A DNA stretch of 64,000 bases from Massilia solisilvae (GTDB lineage Bacteria; Pseudomonadota; Gammaproteobacteria; Burkholderiales; Burkholderiaceae_D): positions 1,178,001 to 1,242,000 of the forward strand of contig NZ_JANUGV010000001.1 in assembly GCF_024753215.1 (NCBI RefSeq). Direction: 5' to 3'. Of the stretch, positions 1 through 7,310 are shown one piece after another (positions within the stretch are counted from its first letter, which is position 1; each line of letters begins with the position of its first letter). Made by a program: the position numbers and the translations under genes. Below the pieces are notes generated by a model that was not told the origin of the DNA, did not search any database, and worked only from the letters and a program-made list of their open reading frames with translations.

Positions 1-34
1 GTTACTGCAACCTACAAATAAACGCATACACCCT

Positions 35-610
35 ATGAAACCCGCAAAAGAAATTCGTGTTGGCAATATCATTATGGTTGACGGCAAGCCCTTCATCGTG
101 CTGCGTTCCGACGTCAACGGTTCGAGCCGCACGGGCTTCACTTACAAGTGGAAGATGAAGAATCTTCTGACGAACGCGCCGCTGGAAAACGTGTTCCGCG
201 GCGACGACAAGTTCGACGTCGTCATTCTCGACAAGAAGCCGGTGACCTACTCGTACTTCGCCGACCCGCTGTACGTCTTCATGGACGAAGAGTACAACCA
301 GTACGAAATCGAAGAAGAAAACCTGGGTGATGCGCTGCACTACCTGAAGGATGGCATGGAGTGCGAGGCCGTGTTCTACGACGGCAAGGCAATTTCGGTC
401 GAACTGCCGACCACCATCGCGCGTCAGGTCGTGTACACCGAGCCGGCCGTCAAGGGCAACACCTCGGGCAACGTGCTGAAAGACGCCCGTATCGAGAACG
501 CCATCGAGTCGAAGCAGCACACCGTCCAGGTGCCGCTGTTCGTCAGCAACGACGACGTCATCGAAATCGACACCCGCACCAACGAGTACAAGCGCATCGT
601 TCGCGCCTAA
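35..610 (+). CDS. efp: Elongation factor P
   Basis: EF-P relieves ribosomes stalled at polyproline stretches by binding near the P site. The 191-residue protein has the normal length and all three beta-barrel domains (KOW-like N-domain, central domain, C-terminal domain ending near NEYKRIVRA). The loop that reaches the peptidyl-transferase centre carries Arg32 in GSSRTGF, not lysine. That is the form known in betaproteobacteria and pseudomonads to be rhamnosylated by EarP; earP is usually the upstream neighbour and would lie just outside the window. An intrinsic terminator follows directly. Confidence 0.97.
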   Translation: MKPAKEIRVGNIIMVDGKPFIVLRSDVNGSSRTGFTYKWKMKNLLTNAPLENVFRGDDKFDVVILDKKPVTYSYFADPLYVFMDEEYNQYEIEEENLGDALHYLKDGMECEAVFYDGKAISVELPTTIARQVVYTEPAVKGNTSGNVLKDARIENAIESKQHTVQVPLFVSNDDVIEIDTRTNEYKRIVRA

Positions 611-646
611 GCTCGCTTGCGCCGGCTTGCCGGCGTAAAGACACAC

Positions 647-680
647 AAAAAGCACGCCCGGTTCGCCGCGCGTGCTTTTT
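647..680 (+). terminator. Intrinsic terminator of efp
   Basis: An 11-bp stem, AAAAAGCACGC paired with GCGTGCTTTTT, with its own T-run lies 36 bases after the efp stop and before the amidase gene. Confidence 0.8.
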
Positions 681-758
681 CTTTTGCGGCTGGCCGGGCC
701 TTGCTTGAGCGAACAATTTTGCTGCTATGCTGTTGCCTCTACAAAATTGGAGGCAGGA

Positions 759-2354
759 ATGGATCGCAGGGATTTCGTTCATCTTGGACTGGCTGCCGGC
801 GCCATGGCTGGCATGGCGGATGCGGGCGCGGCGGCATTGCCGGCAGCAGGCAATGGCGCGCTGCTGGACGCCGGCGTGGCCGAGCAGCAGGCGGCCATGA
901 AGGCCGGCAAGCTGAGCTCGCGCGCGCTGGTGTCGCACTACCTGGCGCGCATCGCCGCGATTGACAAGGCTGGCCCCAGGCTGCACGCAATCATCGAGCT
1001 GAATCCGGATGCGCTGGCGATTGCCGAGTCGCTGGACCGCGAGCGTGCCGCCGGCAAGCTGCGCGGCCCGCTGCACGGCATCCCGGTGCTCCTGAAGGAC
1101 AATATCGCCACCGCCGACAAGATGAGCACCAGCGCCGGCTCGCTGGCGCTGGACGGCGTGCGCGCCAGCCGCGACGCGCACGTGGCGGCGCGCCTGCGCG
1201 AGGCGGGCGCGGTCATCATCGGCAAGACCAACCTGTCGGAGTGGGCCAACATGCGCTCGACCCATTCGATCAGCGGCTGGAGCGGGCGCGGCGGCCAGAC
1301 GAAGAACCCGTACGCACTGGACCGCAACACCAGCGGTTCCAGCTCCGGTTCGGCCTCGGCCATCGCGGCCAGCCTGGCCACGCTGGCGGTGGGCACCGAG
1401 ACCGACGGCTCGATCGTGTCGCCGTCCTCGACCTGCGGCATCGTCGGCATCAAGCCCACGCTGGGACTGGTCAGCCGCAGCGGCATCATCCCGATCGCGC
1501 ACTCGCAGGACACGGCCGGCCCCATGACCCGCACCGTCGCCGACGCTGCGCTGCTGCTGGCCGCGCTGGCCGGCAGTGACGCCAGCGACGCCGCCACCAA
1601 AGAGGCGAACGCGCGCGCCACCGACTACGCGGCCGCCTTGCGCCGCGACGGCCTGCAGGGCAAGCGCATTGGCGTGGCGCGCAACTTTTTCGGCAGTAAC
1701 GACGCGGTGGACGCGATCATCGAAAAGGAGCTGGAAATCCTGAAGGCGCAGGGCGCGACCCTGGTGGACGTGCAGCTGCCCAACATCGACAAGTACAACG
1801 ACACCGAGACCACGGTGCTGCTGTACGAATTCAAGCCCGACCTGAACGCTTACCTGGCAAACTACGCGCCGCACGCGCCGGTCAAGAACATGGCCGACGT
1901 GATCGCCTTCAACCAGAAGAACGCTGCGCGCGAGATGTCGTACTTCCAGCAGGAACACCTGGTTGCGGCCGAAGCCAAGGCCGGGCTCGACGCCAAGGAA
2001 TACCAGGAGGCGCTGGCGAACAACCTGCGCTACTCGCGCGAGGAAGGCATCGACCAGGTGCTGCGCGAGCACAAGCTCGATGCGCTGGTGGCGCCGACCG
2101 GGGGGCCGGCCTGGGTGACGGATTACATCAACGGCGACCACTACGGCGGCAGCTTCTCGTCGCCGGCGGCGGTGGCGGGCTACCCGCACATCACAGTTCC
2201 GGCGGGCTACACGCACGGACTGCCGGTCGGCATGTCGTTCGTGGGCACGGCGTGGAGCGAAGCGGCGCTGATCGGCATGGCCTACGCCTACGAACAGGCC
2301 AGTGCCCGCCGCCGTGCACCGACCTTCCCGGCGTCCGTCACCGTCAAGCTTTGA
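759..2354 (+). CDS. Exported amidase-signature family hydrolase
   Basis: This 531-residue serine amidase hydrolyses carboxamide bonds; the substrate cannot be told from sequence. The Ser-cisSer-Lys catalytic set of the amidase-signature fold is visible: Lys in VLLKDNIAT, the Gly/Ser loop GSSSGSASA, and the nucleophile region DGSIVSPSS. I chose the ATG at 759 because GGAGGCAGG sits just upstream, and because it gives an N-terminus MDRRDF followed by an Ala/Gly-rich hydrophobic stretch, which looks like a twin-arginine signal peptide. The protein is therefore probably periplasmic. A repeat of family B begins one base after the stop codon. The gene converges with the lipoprotein gene downstream. 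Confidence 0.88.
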   Translation: MDRRDFVHLGLAAGAMAGMADAGAAALPAAGNGALLDAGVAEQQAAMKAGKLSSRALVSHYLARIAAIDKAGPRLHAIIELNPDALAIAESLDRERAAGKLRGPLHGIPVLLKDNIATADKMSTSAGSLALDGVRASRDAHVAARLREAGAVIIGKTNLSEWANMRSTHSISGWSGRGGQTKNPYALDRNTSGSSSGSASAIAASLATLAVGTETDGSIVSPSSTCGIVGIKPTLGLVSRSGIIPIAHSQDTAGPMTRTVADAALLLAALAGSDASDAATKEANARATDYAAALRRDGLQGKRIGVARNFFGSNDAVDAIIEKELEILKAQGATLVDVQLPNIDKYNDTETTVLLYEFKPDLNAYLANYAPHAPVKNMADVIAFNQKNAAREMSYFQQEHLVAAEAKAGLDAKEYQEALANNLRYSREEGIDQVLREHKLDALVAPTGGPAWVTDYINGDHYGGSFSSPAAVAGYPHITVPAGYTHGLPVGMSFVGTAWSEAALIGMAYAYEQASARRRAPTFPASVTVKL

Positions 2355-2355
2355 T

Positions 2356-2438
2356 CGTAGGGTGGGCAGGTCTCCTGCCCACATCCAACTCAAGCTTGCG
2401 CTGCTCGAACGCATGGGCAGGAATCTGTCCACCCTACG
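2356..2438. repeat. Family B palindromic repeat (full copy)
   Basis: The left arm reads CGTAGGGTGGGCAGG and the right arm is its inverse, ending CACCCTACG. Each arm also contains a small hairpin (GGGCAGG/CCTGCCC). The copy fills the gap between two convergent genes and could act as a bidirectional terminator. Confidence 0.85.
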
Positions 2439-2446
2439 AAGGAGGA

Positions 2447-2860
2447 TTAGCGGTTGTTTTTGGCCTTCGCGAATACCGGCCCCCACAGCGGGTGCCCGTG
2501 CTCGCCCGGCTCCAGGTCGAACCTGGGATCCAGCTTGATTGCCCGCTCGAACGCGCGCTGGCATTGGGAGGGCCGGCTGGTCACGCAATAGCTGAACGCG
2601 GTGTACTTGAGCGCGGTGACGCGCGCATTCACCGAGCCGTTGGCGATCTCGCGCGAGGACAGCCGCTTGATCGCGCCATTGAAATCGCCTTCGTTGTACA
2701 GATGGATTCCCTCGCGCAGGGCGGCCGGCTCGCGCGTGGCGGACAGGCTTTCGGCGCGCGGGTGCGGCTGGGCCGGTGTGCTGCCGAACAGGTCGGGCAT
2801 GTCGGCGCAGCCGGCCAGCAGGCTGGCCGCAAGCAGCGTGGACAGGAAGATGGTTCTCAT
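2447..2860 (-). CDS. TPR-like lipoprotein, TssQ-type T6SS accessory candidate
   Basis: A 137-residue lipoprotein. The start at 2860 is preceded by GAGGTG and gives MRTIFLSTLLAASLLAGC, a clear signal peptide with lipobox LAGC. The rest is helical with a TPR-like repeat (REGIHLYNEGDFNGAIKRL, then AFERAIKLDPRFDL) and ends in GHPLWGPVFAKAK. From memory this resembles Burkholderiales proteins annotated as TssQ-family T6SS-associated lipoproteins; that link is a recollection, not a search. It is the second gene of a pair with the pseudokinase/PEGA gene upstream. No T6SS structural gene is present in the window. Confidence 0.6.
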   Translation of the reverse strand: MRTIFLSTLLAASLLAGCADMPDLFGSTPAQPHPRAESLSATREPAALREGIHLYNEGDFNGAIKRLSSREIANGSVNARVTALKYTAFSYCVTSRPSQCQRAFERAIKLDPRFDLEPGEHGHPLWGPVFAKAKNNR

Positions 2861-2870
2861 GACATACACC

Positions 2871-3986
2871 TCAACGTGACCGTTGGCCAAAATCGACGTC
2901 GATGCGGCCGTTGCGGTTGTGTTCCGCATCGATGCGCAGGACGCGGTCGCGATAGTTCGGGTTCACCACGCGCACGGTGTGCTGCCCCGGCGCCAGCCGC
3001 AGGTGCTTGAGCGGCGGGCTGATGCCACGTTCGGCGCCGTCCACGTACACGGTTCCCCACGGCTTGACCATCAGCTTGTAGGTGACGGAGGGAGCTTGCT
3101 GCGCGTCGCGCGCAGGCGCTGCCGATGGCGCAACGGGGCGGGCAGGGGAGCTGGCGGCGGGTTCCGGTTCGATGGAGCGCGTTGCCGCGGCAGAGTGCGG
3201 GCCCATCGCGGCGGCATCGCGCGCGGCTGTTGCGATGGCCGGCGTGGCCGGCGCGACCGGCGCGGCGGGAGCGGGCAGCGCCGGCGCCGCGTTGGGGCTG
3301 GCGTTGTGCGACGCTGGCACCGTCTCGGGCAAGGTCAGCGCGACGTTGTCGCCGCCGTCCGCGTCGCGCAGCAGCATCCACAGCGCCGAGGCTGCGGCCA
3401 GCAGCACCACGGCCGCCAGGCAGATCAGCATCCAGCGCTGCCATTTGTCGGGGCCGAAAATGCTCGTCGTGCGGGTGGTTTCGACCGGCGCAAAGACTGG
3501 CTCGGGCGTGGCATGCGGTATGACGGCCCCCAGCGCGACGATGCCGAGCAGGTTGCGCAGTTCGGCGATCGACTGCGGCCGCTCGCCCGGGTCGGGCGCG
3601 ATGCACTTGTTGACCGCGCCGACCAGCGATTCGCTGAAGCCGTCCAGCGCCTGGGTACGCAGCGGCGTCAGTGGCTGCGGCTCCCAGGTGATGGCGTAGT
3701 GGACCACGGCGCCGAGCGCCTGCACGTCGGCCGCTTCGCCCGGCTCGGCCGTGGCGCCGTCGGCCGGCAGCAGGACCGGGTCGCCGTGCGCGTCAAAACC
3801 GATCGTGTCGGGCGAGATGGGCGCGTGCGGCTGCCTGAGCGCGTGGTGGCGTTCGAGCGCCTGCAGGATGTTGCGGAAGATCTTGCGGCACCAGACTTCG
3901 TTCACCTGCTCCGGCTGCTGCGACACCACCTGGCGCACCGTGCGTGCAAGCGTGGGAGATCGGATTGTGCTTGGACTGGTCATCAT
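2871..3986 (-). CDS. Membrane pseudokinase with PEGA domain
   Basis: A 371-residue protein with three parts. Residues about 35-150 resemble only the C-lobe of a Hanks-type Ser/Thr kinase (ADVQALGAVVHYAIT at 86-100, APDPGERP at 130-137); no P-loop, catalytic lysine, HRD or DFG motif is seen. A single transmembrane helix spans about 185-205. After a long Ala/Pro-rich linker, a C-terminal PEGA domain (about 300-371, GTVYVDGAERGISPPLKHL) would lie outside the cytoplasm. A catalytic role is unlikely; a scaffolding or sensing role is my inference. The gene is 10 bases upstream of the lipoprotein gene. The start may be either of two adjacent ATGs (3986 or 3983). Confidence 0.65.
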   Translation of the reverse strand: MMTSPSTIRSPTLARTVRQVVSQQPEQVNEVWCRKIFRNILQALERHHALRQPHAPISPDTIGFDAHGDPVLLPADGATAEPGEAADVQALGAVVHYAITWEPQPLTPLRTQALDGFSESLVGAVNKCIAPDPGERPQSIAELRNLLGIVALGAVIPHATPEPVFAPVETTRTTSIFGPDKWQRWMLICLAAVVLLAAASALWMLLRDADGGDNVALTLPETVPASHNASPNAAPALPAPAAPVAPATPAIATAARDAAAMGPHSAAATRSIEPEPAASSPARPVAPSAAPARDAQQAPSVTYKLMVKPWGTVYVDGAERGISPPLKHLRLAPGQHTVRVVNPNYRDRVLRIDAEHNRNGRIDVDFGQRSR

Positions 3987-4058
3987 GCAAACCTCATTTG
4001 TTGCAAATAATGCCAGATTCCAGGCGGGCGTGTCGGTGGCCCGCTCAACCGTGCGCGC

Positions 4059-5462
4059 CTAGGCCTCGATGAAACGCATCCGGAAGTAGCGCCCCTTGAA
4101 CGCCCCGTACTCGGGCCCGAGCGGGCTGCCGGCAGCAAGGCGCTCGAACGCGTGCGCCGCGGCCGGGCGCGCCAGCGCCACGTAGCTGGCGAACTGGGTG
4201 ATGTCGATCTTGCCGACCTGTTCGCGGGTCAGGCCCGCCTCGCCGGTCAGCGCGCCCAGCAGGTCGGCGGGGCGCAGCTTGTCCTTCTTGCCGCCGGCAA
4301 TGCATAGCGTGACCATCGGGGCTGGCCCGGGCGGGGCGGCGTCAGGCGGGGAGGGCAGCGGGTGCCACTGCGCGGGGCTGCCCTGCAGTTCCTCCACGCG
4401 CGCCACCCACTTCTTGTCGCCCGGCGTGCACACCGATACCGCCAGGCCTTCGCTGCCGGCGCGTCCGGTGCGGCCGACGCGGTGCACGTACACTTCCGCG
4501 TCCTTGGGCATGCCGGCGTTGATCACCAGGTCCAGGTCCGCGATGTCCAGGCCGCGCGCTGCCACGTCGGTGGCCACCAGCACCTGGCAGCTGCGGTGCG
4601 CGAACAGCAGCAGCGTCTCGTCGCGCTCGCGCTGTTCCAGCTCGCCGAACAGGGCGCGCGCCGAAAAACCTTGCGCGCGCAGCGCTGCCGCCAGCTCTTC
4701 GCAATGTGCCTTGGTATTGCAGAAGACGATGGCGGAAGTGGGGCGCAGGCTTGCCAGCAGCGTCGCCACGGCGGCGTCGCGCGCATCGACATCGACTTCG
4801 TAAAAGCGCTGTTCGATGCGCGCCGCCTGCTGGCCGCCTTCCACCGCCACTTCGAGCGGATCGCGCAGCAGCGCCGCGGTGGCGGCGCGAATGTCGTCGG
4901 GGTAGGTCGCCGAATACAGCAGGGTCTGGCGCCAGGCGGGGCAGTCGCCCGCGATCGCCGCGATGTCCTCGTAAAAGCCCATGTCCGTCATGCGGTCCGC
5001 TTCGTCGAGCACCAGCGTGTTCACGCGCTTGAGATCCAGCGTGCGCTTGCCCAGGTGGTCGCGGATGCGCCCCGGGGTGCCGACCACGATGTGCGCGCCA
5101 TGCTCGAGCGAGGCTACCTGCGGGCGGAACGCCACGCCGCCGGTCAGCGTCAGGATCTTGACGTTGCCCACGCCGCGCGCCAGCCGGCGCAACTCGCCCG
5201 CGACCTGGTCGGCCAGTTCGCGCGTCGGGCACAGCACCAGGCCCTGCACCGAGAACAGCGCCGGGTTCAGCCGGTGCAGCATGCCGATGCCAAACGAAGC
5301 CGTCTTGCCGCTGCCGGTGTGCGCCTGCACGATCAGGTCGCGCCCGGCCAGCGCGTGCGGCAGGCTGGCGGCCTGCACCGGCGTCATCGCGTGGTAGCCG
5401 AGATTGTTCAGGTTCGAGAGGAAGCGCGCCGCCAGCGGCAGCGTGGAGAAGGAAGTGGACAT
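4059..5462 (-). CDS. dbpA: ATP-dependent RNA helicase DbpA
   Basis: A DEAD-box helicase that remodels 23S rRNA during 50S subunit assembly. The motifs appear in order: Q-motif region (MTPVQAASLPHAL), Walker A AHTGSGKT, PTREL, TPGR, DEAD in LVLDEADRMTDMGF, SAT, VATDVAARGLDI and HRVGRTGRAG. The last ~75 residues (PMVTLCIAGGKKDKLRPADLLGALTGEAGL) are the DbpA-type RNA-binding domain that recognises hairpin 92. At 467 residues it has normal family length. It starts 4 bases after the stop of the small gene upstream, so the two are probably co-transcribed. Confidence 0.92.
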   Translation of the reverse strand: MSTSFSTLPLAARFLSNLNNLGYHAMTPVQAASLPHALAGRDLIVQAHTGSGKTASFGIGMLHRLNPALFSVQGLVLCPTRELADQVAGELRRLARGVGNVKILTLTGGVAFRPQVASLEHGAHIVVGTPGRIRDHLGKRTLDLKRVNTLVLDEADRMTDMGFYEDIAAIAGDCPAWRQTLLYSATYPDDIRAATAALLRDPLEVAVEGGQQAARIEQRFYEVDVDARDAAVATLLASLRPTSAIVFCNTKAHCEELAAALRAQGFSARALFGELEQRERDETLLLFAHRSCQVLVATDVAARGLDIADLDLVINAGMPKDAEVYVHRVGRTGRAGSEGLAVSVCTPGDKKWVARVEELQGSPAQWHPLPSPPDAAPPGPAPMVTLCIAGGKKDKLRPADLLGALTGEAGLTREQVGKIDITQFASYVALARPAAAHAFERLAAGSPLGPEYGAFKGRYFRMRFIEA

Positions 5463-5466
5463 GCGG

Positions 5467-5697
5467 TCAGGCTGGTGCCCAGACCGGCAGGCCGGTCAGG
5501 TCGAGGTTGTCGTCGCGCTTCCACACCGGCAGGCCGGTGGCGTCGGTCTCTTCGAGCAGCTGGAGCTGCTCTTGCTTGAGTATGACGCGGCGCGGGCGGG
5601 TGCCGGGCTTTTTGGGTTCAACGGGTTGCGGCGGCAGCGCGAAGGCGTCTTCGAAGCCAGGCAGGTCGAATGTTGCGTTGTCTTTCTTGTCTCTCAT
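5467..5697 (-). CDS. Small conserved-type hypothetical protein
   Basis: A 76-residue charged, proline-rich protein with no domain I recognise. It contains a near-duplicated short motif, TGLPVWKRDDN and TGLPVWAPA, at the C-terminus. The ATG at 5697 is preferred over one six codons upstream because it gives MRDKKDN, without a tail read from the terminator region of the tRNA. It lies immediately upstream of dbpA, which supports it being a real gene. No function is assigned. Confidence 0.55.
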   Translation of the reverse strand: MRDKKDNATFDLPGFEDAFALPPQPVEPKKPGTRPRRVILKQEQLQLLEETDATGLPVWKRDDNLDLTGLPVWAPA

Positions 5698-5716
5698 CGG
5701 GCCGCGCTGCCACACA

Positions 5717-5749
5717 AAACAAAAGCCCGGCTGCGAGGGACAGTCGGGC
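5717..5749 (-). terminator. Terminator downstream of tRNA-fMet
   Basis: Read on the minus strand, GCCCGA and CGGGC form a stem followed by TTTTG and TTTT. It separates the tRNA transcript from the small gene and dbpA. Confidence 0.65.
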
Positions 5750-5757
5750 CCAGTATT

Positions 5758-5834
5758 TGGTTGCGGGGACAGGATTTGAACCTGTGACCTTCGGGTTATG
5801 AGCCCGACGAGCTGCCAGACTGCTCCACCCCGCG
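5758..5834 (-). tRNA. Initiator tRNA-Met (CAT)
   Basis: A 77-base cloverleaf on the minus strand. It begins CGCGGGGTGGAGCAG, where the unpaired first C is typical of initiator tRNA. The anticodon is CAT (complement of 5798-5800), the anticodon stem has three G:C pairs (GGG/CCC), TTCAAATCC forms the T-loop, and the CCA end is encoded. Confidence 0.97.
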
Positions 5835-5893
5835 TCTGATGCCCAAATTGTATCGCGTATGCGGCCCCGGCGCAAATCGGGAGTGTGCGTTGG

Positions 5894-7060
5894 TCATACC
5901 GCCGTGTTGCGTTTCGCGCGCAGCCGCCACAGCGACGTCACTTCGCGCGAGCGCGCCGCGTGCAGCGGATCGTCGGGGTCGCTGGCCTTGCCGTGCACCG
6001 GGCGCGTGTCCAGCCGCGCGATCACTTCCAGTCCGGCGCCATCGATCCAGCCGAGCAGCTGCTCGCGCGAGCGCAGGCCCAGGTGCTCGGCCAGGTCCGA
6101 CAGGATCAGCCAGCCTTCGCCGTGCTCGAGCAAATGCGCTGCCAGGCCGCCGAGATACGTGCGCAGCATGCGGCTGTCCGGGTCGTAGATCGCGTATTCG
6201 ATGGACGAACTGGGTTTGCCCGGCAACCACGGCGGATTGCACACGACGAGCGGCGCGCGCCCTTCCGGGAACAGGTCGGCCTTGATCAGTTCAACCTGCG
6301 CTCCAACGCCCAGCCGTTCGATGTTCTCGCGCGCGCAGCCGAGCGCCCGCTCGTCCATGTCGGTGGCCAGCACCCGCTCGATGCCGCGCTTTGCCAGCAG
6401 GGCCGCCAGCACGCCGGTGCCGGTGCCGATGTCGAAAGCCAGCTGCGCGCCCGCCGGCAGCGGCGCCTGCGCCACCAGGTCCACATACTCGCCGCGCACC
6501 GGCGAAAACACGCCGTACCACGGGTGGATGCGCGCGCCCAGCGCGGGCATGAAGACGCCCTTGCGCCGCCACTCGTGCGCGCCGATCAGGCCAAGCAGCT
6601 CGCGCAGCGAGATCACGAGGCGTTCGCCGCTGGCCGGGCCATACGCCTCGGCACAGGCGTCGCGCACGTCGGGCGCGCGGCGCAGCAGGATTGCGTAGTC
6701 GCCTTCGAGCGGGATGAGCAGCATCGCCAGCAGGCGCGCGCGCTGCAGCTGGGTCAGGCGGTGGCGGTGGAACAGTTCGGCAGGGCTGGCGGCCGGCTTG
6801 GCGGCCTTGGCACGCTTGCCGCGCGCGCCCTTGTGCTCGATGCGGCGCACCAGTGCCTGCAGCAGCTGGCGCGCGTTCTGGAAGTCGCCGCGCCACAACA
6901 GGCCCGTGCCCTCCAGCGCAAGCCGGTAGGCCACGTCGGCCGGCATGGTGTCGTCGGCCGGCACCACCTTTTTCGGCGCGGGCCAGCCACTTTCGGAGTG
7001 CCACAGGGCCGAGCGGTCTTCGCCCCCCTCAGGCCAGTGGATGCGCGCGGGTTCGCTCAT
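5894..7060 (-). CDS. Class I SAM-dependent methyltransferase (HemK/RlmG-like)
   Basis: A 388-residue protein with an N-terminal helical region and a C-terminal Rossmann methyltransferase domain. Motif I is FDIGTGTGVLAALL, the acidic loop is ATDMDERAL, and motif IV is NPPW, the type used by enzymes that methylate planar nitrogens of glutamine or nucleobases. The target (protein glutamine or rRNA/DNA base) cannot be decided here. The start at 7060 (MSEPARIHW) overlaps the stop of the upstream small gene by one base (TGATG), so translation is probably coupled. Confidence 0.75.
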   Translation of the reverse strand: MSEPARIHWPEGGEDRSALWHSESGWPAPKKVVPADDTMPADVAYRLALEGTGLLWRGDFQNARQLLQALVRRIEHKGARGKRAKAAKPAASPAELFHRHRLTQLQRARLLAMLLIPLEGDYAILLRRAPDVRDACAEAYGPASGERLVISLRELLGLIGAHEWRRKGVFMPALGARIHPWYGVFSPVRGEYVDLVAQAPLPAGAQLAFDIGTGTGVLAALLAKRGIERVLATDMDERALGCARENIERLGVGAQVELIKADLFPEGRAPLVVCNPPWLPGKPSSSIEYAIYDPDSRMLRTYLGGLAAHLLEHGEGWLILSDLAEHLGLRSREQLLGWIDGAGLEVIARLDTRPVHGKASDPDDPLHAARSREVTSLWRLRAKRNTAV

Positions 7061-7272
7061 CAATGGTGATGGTGCCAGTCGATGCCGCCGGACTCGAGGA
7101 AGGACTTGACCGCGTCCGGGTTGCCGGTGGCGTGCAGCCTGACCTCGCCGCAGTCGCACACGCCCAGGTAGGGCTGGATGTGCGAGCAGGCCGACACTTT
7201 CTGCAGTTGGACCTTGACCGGCTTGGCGCACTTGGCGCACTTGAAGGTCAAAAAGCGTGCTGGTTTGGTCAT
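7060..7272 (-). CDS. Small zinc-ribbon-like protein with histidine tail
   Basis: A 70-residue protein. It has two cysteine pairs, FKCAKCAKP near residues 11-15 and GVCDCGEV near residues 38-42, spaced like a zinc ribbon, and it ends in WHHHH. The His4 tail is natural and could add metal binding. Its stop overlaps the start of the methyltransferase gene by one base, suggesting a functional partnership. I do not recognise the family and assign no function. Confidence 0.6.
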   Translation of the reverse strand: MTKPARFLTFKCAKCAKPVKVQLQKVSACSHIQPYLGVCDCGEVRLHATGNPDAVKSFLESGGIDWHHHH

Positions 7273-7310
7273 GATGGATGAATGCGGAAAAGGGCGCATT
7301 GTAGCATCGG

